Source: Ardenticatenaceae bacterium
Lineage (GTDB): Bacteria; Chloroflexota; Anaerolineae; Promineifilales; Promineifilaceae
Length of the DNA stretch: 64,000 bases
NCBI GenBank assembly: GCA_020634395.1
Contig: JACKBU010000003.1
Span: forward strand, 124,001 to 188,000
Direction of reading: 5' to 3'
Part shown: piece by piece, positions 60,021-64,000 of the stretch
How the letters are laid out: each line of letters starts with the position of its first letter
Position numbering within the stretch: the first letter of the stretch is position 1
Notes under the pieces: model-generated
What the model saw: only the letters and a program-made list of their open reading frames with translations
Database searches by the model: none
What the model was told of the DNA's origin: nothing
Translations under genes and position numbers: made by a program

Positions 60021-61709
60021 TTAATTCAAGTTTACCATCGCGCCTTTCACATTCACCTGGCCGGTGGCTTGCAGATCCAGGTTGCCGCCGGCTTGTAGCT
60101 TCATGTTGCCGCTGGACTTGACCTCTAGCTGGCCGCCGCTTTCGACGGTGAGCTTGCTGCTGTTGTCGTCCAGGGTGATGGTGAGGCCGCCTTTGCTAAC
60201 GATTTCGATTTTGCCGTTGGCGTCGTCGAGCACGACTTTGTGCCCGGCGGCCGTTTCCAGTTCGATTTTTTTGTCGGCGTTGTCGTGCAGGGTGATGTGG
60301 TGGCCGCTGCGGGAATGCCAGGTGCGCAGCAACGGCCGTTCCCCACTCCCCGCGCCGCTCACCGACGGCGGCTCGGCGTGCTGGCCGTTCCACAAGCCGC
60401 CCAACACCAGCGGCCGGTTAAATTCACCGTGCTCGAAGGCCACCAGCACCTCGTCGCCCACGTCGGGCATGTTGAAGAAACCGGCTTCCGGCCCGGCCCC
60501 GGCCGAGACCACACGCGCCCAATCGCTCTCGGCATCGTCGGCCATCCAGGGGAATTTCACCTTCACCCGGCCCCATTTTTGCGGGTCGTCGCTGTTGGTG
60601 ACCACGGCCGTCACCACCCCATTCCAGCGTTTGCCCGGCTCTTGCCCGGCCACCTGCTCGGCCAGCAGGCCGGTGCGCGCGCCGCGCACGGTGAACAGCG
60701 TGCGTAGCCCTTCCGGCGCGTAAACGTGCGTGGCGCTGGTGACCAGATACTCGCCGCTGAGGCGCTGGCCCAGCCCTTCCAACTTCACGCGCTGCCCGGC
60801 GGCGATGTCTGGGCGGCGGAAAGCCAGGCCATCGGCCTGCACAAACGCGCCGCTCAGTTCGTCCAGGCGGGCGGCGGCCAGGGCGTCGGCCTCCGCCTGG
60901 CTGACGACGGGCTGGTCGACGATGACCAGTTTGCCTGCGCCGAAGCCGTTAGCCCAGGCGGCCCCATCTTTGCCGTCGCCGACCTGGGGATAGAGACGGC
61001 CGTTACGCGCCTGTCCCACAATCGCCTGCTGTTTGTCGGGGTCCCAGCCCTTCACCATGACCTCGTTCACCTGTTCGGCCAGGGTCATGCGGGGGCGGAA
61101 GCTGAGCAAATCTTCGCCCCAGGTCAGGGTGACGCGGGCACGGCCGTCGCTGGGGCGCTTGAAGGCCAGTTTACCGTCGGCCACGTAACATTCGTAGCCG
61201 ATGCGCCAGGCGCGTTCCATGAGAAATTCCAGGTCGGACTGGTTGTGCTGGTAGATGTGGTCGTAGACGGTGGCCGTGGCGTCAACGTCGGGCTGGAGCC
61301 CGGCGGCCTGGGCGATGTCGGCGGCCAGGTCGCTGTCTTTTTTGTTGAGGAAGGCGCGGCTTTTGGTTTCGCGGTAGAGGCGGTGGGATTTGTCGTAGCC
61401 GCGCACCAGCAGCTCGGCCACCATGCCTTCCTCGAAGCGCGGCTCCAGGGCGGTGATTTCGCCCGTCATGAGCGTAAAGCGCTGGCCCTCGGCGTCCTCA
61501 GCGGCGATTTCAATCTCTTTGGTCAGGTCGAAGGGGCCGCTGTCCAGCAGTTCCATGCCGGGGTCGTGCAGGCGGATGGTGAACATGTGCGGCAGGTGGG
61601 TGTGCTGGTCGACCGTTACTTCGGCAACGGCGGCCATCACCAGCTGCTGCACCGGCTGCCCGGCCAGCTTGATGGTTAGCTGGGAGGTGAGGGGTTGTTG
61701 TTCAGGCAT
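60021..61709 (-). CDS. eCIS spike protein (VgrG / phage gpV-like)
   Basis: A 562-residue spike. The N-terminal gpD-like part (LPHMFTIRLHDPGMELLD, LVRGYDKSHRLYRETKSRAFLNKKDSDLAADIA) is followed by a gpV-like OB part (RWNGVVTAVVTNSDDPQKWGRVKVKFPWMADDAESDWARVVS, GFFNMPDVGDEVLVAFEHGEFNRPLVLGGLWNG). A beta-helix tip of repeating strands follows (GHHITLHDNADKKIELETAAG to QVNVKGAMVNLN). ATG 61709 is used; the frame from 61793 would run through the repeat element upstream. It should form the piercing tip of the injector. Confidence 0.95.
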   Translation of the reverse strand: MPEQQPLTSQLTIKLAGQPVQQLVMAAVAEVTVDQHTHLPHMFTIRLHDPGMELLDSGPFDLTKEIEIAAEDAEGQRFTLMTGEITALEPRFEEGMVAELLVRGYDKSHRLYRETKSRAFLNKKDSDLAADIAQAAGLQPDVDATATVYDHIYQHNQSDLEFLMERAWRIGYECYVADGKLAFKRPSDGRARVTLTWGEDLLSFRPRMTLAEQVNEVMVKGWDPDKQQAIVGQARNGRLYPQVGDGKDGAAWANGFGAGKLVIVDQPVVSQAEADALAAARLDELSGAFVQADGLAFRRPDIAAGQRVKLEGLGQRLSGEYLVTSATHVYAPEGLRTLFTVRGARTGLLAEQVAGQEPGKRWNGVVTAVVTNSDDPQKWGRVKVKFPWMADDAESDWARVVSAGAGPEAGFFNMPDVGDEVLVAFEHGEFNRPLVLGGLWNGQHAEPPSVSGAGSGERPLLRTWHSRSGHHITLHDNADKKIELETAAGHKVVLDDANGKIEIVSKGGLTITLDDNSSKLTVESGGQLEVKSSGNMKLQAGGNLDLQATGQVNVKGAMVNLN

Positions 61710-61715
61710 TTTTCT

Positions 61716-61855
61716 CACCACGGAGGCACGGAGGGCACGGAGGTTTTGAAGAATGGGAGAGGAAGAGGATATGTGATGAGTAGTTGGTGACATCCGGGCG
61801 CGAAAATAACAGAGAAAATTCTCTTATCTCCGTGTTCTCCGTGCTTCCGTGGTTC
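61716..61855. repeat. Inverted pair of the CACGGAGGCACGGAG repeat, wide spacing
   Basis: The left copy (61716-61743) and the inverted right copy (61828-61855) are about 27 bases each, 84 bases apart. The pair lies between the spike gene and the GxxExxY gene. Confidence 0.85.
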
Positions 61856-61874
61856 AACCCTCTTCTCTTCTTAC

Positions 61875-62249
61875 TCATAGAACTCTCCGCTTAATGCCAT
61901 TTTTAAGTAAAGAAACATTGAAGTTGATGAGCAGGCCAACTTTGCAGCCAGAAATTTTAAGATACGTGAGCAGTTGGGCTTCATGGATCGGGAGGAGTTG
62001 TTCCACCGCTTTAAGCTCCAAAATGACTTTGTCCTCCACCAAAAAATCCAGCCTGTAACCACAGTCCAATTGTGTTCCTTTGTAAACAATGGGAAGCGGT
62101 TTTTCGCGCTCCCACTTAATGCTGCGTAAACCCAATTCATGTGCCAGACAGGTCTGGTAAACACTTTCCATCAATCCCGGCCCCAACTGACGATGCACTT
62201 CCATCGCAGCGCCAATAATTTGTTCGGTCAACGCCTTGTCAATCAACAT
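61875..62249 (-). CDS. GxxExxY protein (PD-(D/E)xK-like)
   Basis: A 124-residue protein of the GxxExxY family. GAAMEVHRQLGPGLMESVYQTCLAHEL contains G-L-M-E-S-V-Y. The nuclease-like core is YRLDFLVEDKVILELKAVEQL (D, E and K of a PD-(D/E)xK site). The family often occurs in several copies per genome. It does not belong to any eCIS core set, and it is the only gene in this cluster flanked on both sides by the 27-base repeat. Codon use looks more AT-rich than its neighbours (for example many AAA/TTT/AAT codons), consistent with insertion. Confidence 0.88.
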   Translation of the reverse strand: MLIDKALTEQIIGAAMEVHRQLGPGLMESVYQTCLAHELGLRSIKWEREKPLPIVYKGTQLDCGYRLDFLVEDKVILELKAVEQLLPIHEAQLLTYLKISGCKVGLLINFNVSLLKNGIKRRVL

Positions 62250-62336
62250 CTGGCTTCTTTGAATCCTCCATGCCGCTAAAATTCAATCAAACACGCTGCA
62301 TACTTTACCCTAATCCCTTCCTCCACTTTAAACCTT

Positions 62337-62363
62337 CTCCGTGCTCTCCGTGCCTCCGTGGTG
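62337..62363. repeat. Single copy of the CTCCGTG...CTCCGTGGTG repeat
   Basis: A 27-base copy in the same orientation as 61828-61855 and 59987-60013. It lies between the GxxExxY gene and the tube-cap gene, ending four bases before the latter's stop codon. Confidence 0.85.
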
Positions 62364-62366
62364 CAA

Positions 62367-63029
62367 CTAATCCTCTGGAATAGTTAATTGCGTGCCCGGC
62401 CGCAGCGCCAGCGGGTTGGTAATGTGGTTGTAGTCGGCAATTTGCCGCCATTTGGTGGCGTCGCCGTAAACGGCCGTCGCAATCGTGTCCAGTCTATCCC
62501 CCACCACCACAGCCCAGACGCGCCGGATGGGGCCGCCGCCGGAGGTGGGATTCTGGTTGGGGTAGTCGTTGAGGTCGCGGTGCTGCGTGAAGGTGACGTC
62601 GACAGAGGCGCGTACCGGCGTGCCGTCACTCTGGAACAGGGTGAACTTCTGCGTCATCTGGGTGATGACGGCCACGAAGCGAAAGACGCCCCATTCAAAG
62701 GCCACGCCCGGCGGCGACGTTTTTTGATTGCCCTGCGCCGGTTTCGGTTCCATAAACTTCCACAGTTTGTTGGTCGTCTGGCTTACGTCTTCGCCCGCCT
62801 CATAGGTGTCGAAGAGCAGGGTAAGCTTCAGCGTTTGCGCGCCAGACTTTTTGAATTCGACCTGCGGCGTGGTGGAGCGGTTGCGCGATTTTTCCTCGTA
62901 GGTGTTGGACTTGGAGACGGTGTACTCAAACGGGTTGAACATGCAGTCCACCGCTTGGCCGGACTCGTTGCCGCTGTCGTCTACTTCGTAAATCCTGGCC
63001 GCGACCAGGTTGCCTCGTGTGTTTGCCAT
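62367..63029 (-). CDS. Contractile injection system tube/cap protein with LysM
   Basis: A 220-residue protein of the eCIS CIS_tube/LysM (Afp7-like) group. VDCMFNPFEYTVSKSNTYEEKSRN is the family's N-terminal signature (FNPxxYxxxK). LKLTLLFDTYEAGEDVSQTTNKLWKFM follows, and a C-terminal LysM reads VVGDRLDTIATAVYGDATKWRQIADYN...LRPGTQLTIP. In known systems this protein joins the tube to the spike. ATG 63029 starts MANTRGNLV; the ribosome site is weak. It is downstream of the repeat-rich protein at the edge and upstream of the inserted GxxExxY gene. Confidence 0.94.
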   Translation of the reverse strand: MANTRGNLVAARIYEVDDSGNESGQAVDCMFNPFEYTVSKSNTYEEKSRNRSTTPQVEFKKSGAQTLKLTLLFDTYEAGEDVSQTTNKLWKFMEPKPAQGNQKTSPPGVAFEWGVFRFVAVITQMTQKFTLFQSDGTPVRASVDVTFTQHRDLNDYPNQNPTSGGGPIRRVWAVVVGDRLDTIATAVYGDATKWRQIADYNHITNPLALRPGTQLTIPED

Positions 63030-63058
63030 TTTAGTTGCTAGTTGTTCGTTGATAGTGG

Positions 63059-64000
63059 TTAGTAACGGCCGTGCGCGCGTTCCCATTCCACCGCCAGGCG
63101 GGTACGCAGGTCGGTGTAGACGCGGCGGGCCAGGTCGTCGATGTCGATGGCGGCGGCGGCCTGTTCTTCAGGGTTGGCGGTGGTGGGTGCGGGGGGAACG
63201 GCCGTTTCCGTTTCCACATCTGTGTCTTCTTCACGCTGTAAGCTGTCGGCTTTTAGCTGTAAGCTGTTAGCCGTTGGCTGTTCACTGTTAGCTGTTGCTT
63301 GTCCCGGCGGTTTCTTGCCGATGAGTTCCCACAGATCGGTGGGGAGCGGGCCGATTTCGGTGGGGGTGGTGGGTTGGGTGGTTGGTTGGTTGGGTGGTTT
63401 GGTGGTTGGGTGGCGTTGGGCGACGGCCGTTCCTGGACGCGGGCGGCGGGGCAGCAGCAGTTCTACTGATGAATCGGTGGGTTGCCCGGCGGCGACTTTG
63501 CTCAGGGTCTCGCGCACCTGGGTTTGTTCGGGGGCGGTGGGGGAGATGGTTGGTTGGTTGGGTTGGTTGGTGGGTTGGGTTGGTTGGTTGGTGGGTTGGG
63601 GGAGGCGCTGCACGGGCCAGACGGATTCCAGGGCGGGTTGGCGCTGCACAGGGGCCGAACCGCCGCCGCCGCCCGGAGCGGCCACGTTGGACGTGCCGCC
63701 AATGGTCACGCTGCCCCCGGCGCTGAGGCCGCCGCCGATGTTGGCGCTGCCGCCGATATTGACGCTGCCGGATACACTCAGACCGCCGCCTACTTTGGCC
63801 GCCCCGCCAACGGTGGCGCTGCCGCCGACCGTTACGCTGCCATTGCTTTTGAGCAGGGCGCCCGCTGACAAATTTTGGCCTACGGTGACGTTGTCGCCCT
63901 TCACCACCCCGCCGACGGTGGCCGCCTGCCCGACGCTGACGTCGCCGGTGGCCAGGATGGCCGCGCCCACGGTGGCGTTTTGGCCCACATCCACCCCGCC
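63059..64000 (-). CDS. Repeat-rich eCIS-associated protein (5' partial)
   Basis: The frame is open to the right edge, so the N-terminus is missing. The first about 105 visible residues are a regular repeat of 6 or 12 residues: VGQNATVGAAILATGDVSVG, VTVGQNLSAGALLKSNGSV, VNIGGSANIGGGLSAGGSV. These resemble bactofilin or left-handed beta-helix sequences. A low-complexity Q/P/T/N linker follows (about 115-260, with QPTNQPTQPTNQP). The C-terminal tail IDDLARRVYTDLRTRLAVEWERAHGRY is like the short basic C-terminal motif of a small eCIS-associated protein. Function unknown; the position directly upstream of the tube-cap gene points to a structural or cargo-handling part. Confidence 0.78.
   Translation of the reverse strand, partial: GGVDVGQNATVGAAILATGDVSVGQAATVGGVVKGDNVTVGQNLSAGALLKSNGSVTVGGSATVGGAAKVGGGLSVSGSVNIGGSANIGGGLSAGGSVTIGGTSNVAAPGGGGGSAPVQRQPALESVWPVQRLPQPTNQPTQPTNQPNQPTISPTAPEQTQVRETLSKVAAGQPTDSSVELLLPRRPRPGTAVAQRHPTTKPPNQPTTQPTTPTEIGPLPTDLWELIGKKPPGQATANSEQPTANSLQLKADSLQREEDTDVETETAVPPAPTTANPEEQAAAAIDIDDLARRVYTDLRTRLAVEWERAHGRY

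Larger units (their letters stand above)
1..64000. repeat. Iterated palindrome ACGGCCGT, about 130 dispersed copies
   Basis: The 8-base palindrome ACGGCCGT occurs throughout at a nearly even density: my manual count gives 19-20 per 10 kb up to 50 kb and 32 in the last 14 kb. A given 8-mer is expected once or twice in 64 kb. Copies sit in genes on both strands, in all codon phases, and between genes. The design resembles HIP1 (GCGATCGC) of cyanobacteria but with a different sequence. The core CGGCCG alone is also common but clearly less selected outside the A...T flanks. Counts may be off by a few. Confidence 0.95.

Noticed and set aside
63380..63605. GGTTGG-rich stretch as a G-quadruplex or telomere-like element
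   Set aside because: It encodes the Q/P/T/N linker (QPTNQP repeats) of the open frame on the minus strand. The coding explanation is sufficient.
53769..64000. Prophage interpretation of the tail genes
   Set aside because: No capsid, portal, terminase, integrase or lysis genes. FHA, LysM-cap and tagged cargo fit an eCIS. The right end is not seen, so this is not absolute.

Overview
The window looks like chromosomal DNA of a Chloroflexota bacterium, probably class Anaerolineae. This is inferred from the many Cys-anchored lipoproteins with T/P-rich linkers (TPTxTPTPT style), the aap-type amino-acid importer, and actinobacterial/Chloroflexota-type families such as DUF3090 and the SCO1664 family. 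The most pervasive sequence property is an iterated palindrome, ACGGCCGT. I counted about 130 copies by eye, roughly one every 490 bases, where chance predicts about one or two in total.

Layout. 1-3.3 kb: the end of a cysteine-desulfurase-like gene, a DUF3048 lipoprotein, and aspartate-semialdehyde dehydrogenase (asd) read leftward behind a T-box leader whose specifier reads ACC (Thr), with a consensus promoter. 3.7-12 kb: a leftward run with NAD(P)HX repair (nnr), an SDR epimerase, tRNA-Arg(UCU), a MoaD/ThiS-like protein, three unfamiliar proteins, a LysM-M23 peptidase, DUF192 and an HD hydrolase. 12.2-12.5 kb: a 15-unit array with an almost exact 22-base period, anchored on GATC. 12.6-25 kb: lipoproteins, an OppA-like binding protein and the complete polar amino-acid ABC importer aapJQMP. 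Its AapQ permease carries an extracytoplasmic insert that looks like a lobe of the AapJ binding protein. 25-32 kb: ABC-2 exporter, NarL-type two-component pair and a Lon-related protease. 32-38 kb: RfbH, a Nudix enzyme, a LysM lipoprotein, a GT4 glycosyltransferase and a WbaP-like sugar transferase. 38-43 kb: the cell-elongation operon mreB-mreC-mreD-mrdA. 43-49 kb: the phosphomutase/DUF3090/SCO1664 cassette, a REC-ParA fusion, a sirtuin and a GAF histidine kinase.

50-64 kb: a leftward locus for an extracellular contractile injection system (eCIS), cut by the right edge. Present are a tube-cap (LysM) protein, a VgrG/gpV-like spike, gp25, gpJ, and a tail protein I fused to an N-terminal FHA domain. 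Two probable cargo proteins share a QR-x-x-GN-x-x-V-like N-terminal signature. One is an HExxH metallopeptidase with an OmpA-like tail, the other has a clan-CD (caspase-like) His-Gly/Cys pair. Directly downstream lies a large Ser/Thr kinase with its own FHA domain, one membrane span and calcium-type TSP3 repeats. This kinase-FHA-tail arrangement suggests phospho-control of the injector, in the way PpkA/Fha controls type VI secretion; that is inference. A GxxExxY nuclease-like gene interrupts the eCIS operon, and copies of a roughly 27-base repeat sit on both sides of it. Sheath, tube and ATPase genes should lie beyond 64 kb.

Intergenic DNA is unusually rich in inverted repeats built from short tandem words. 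Most are different in sequence but alike in design. All domain calls come from reading motifs by eye; no database search was run.
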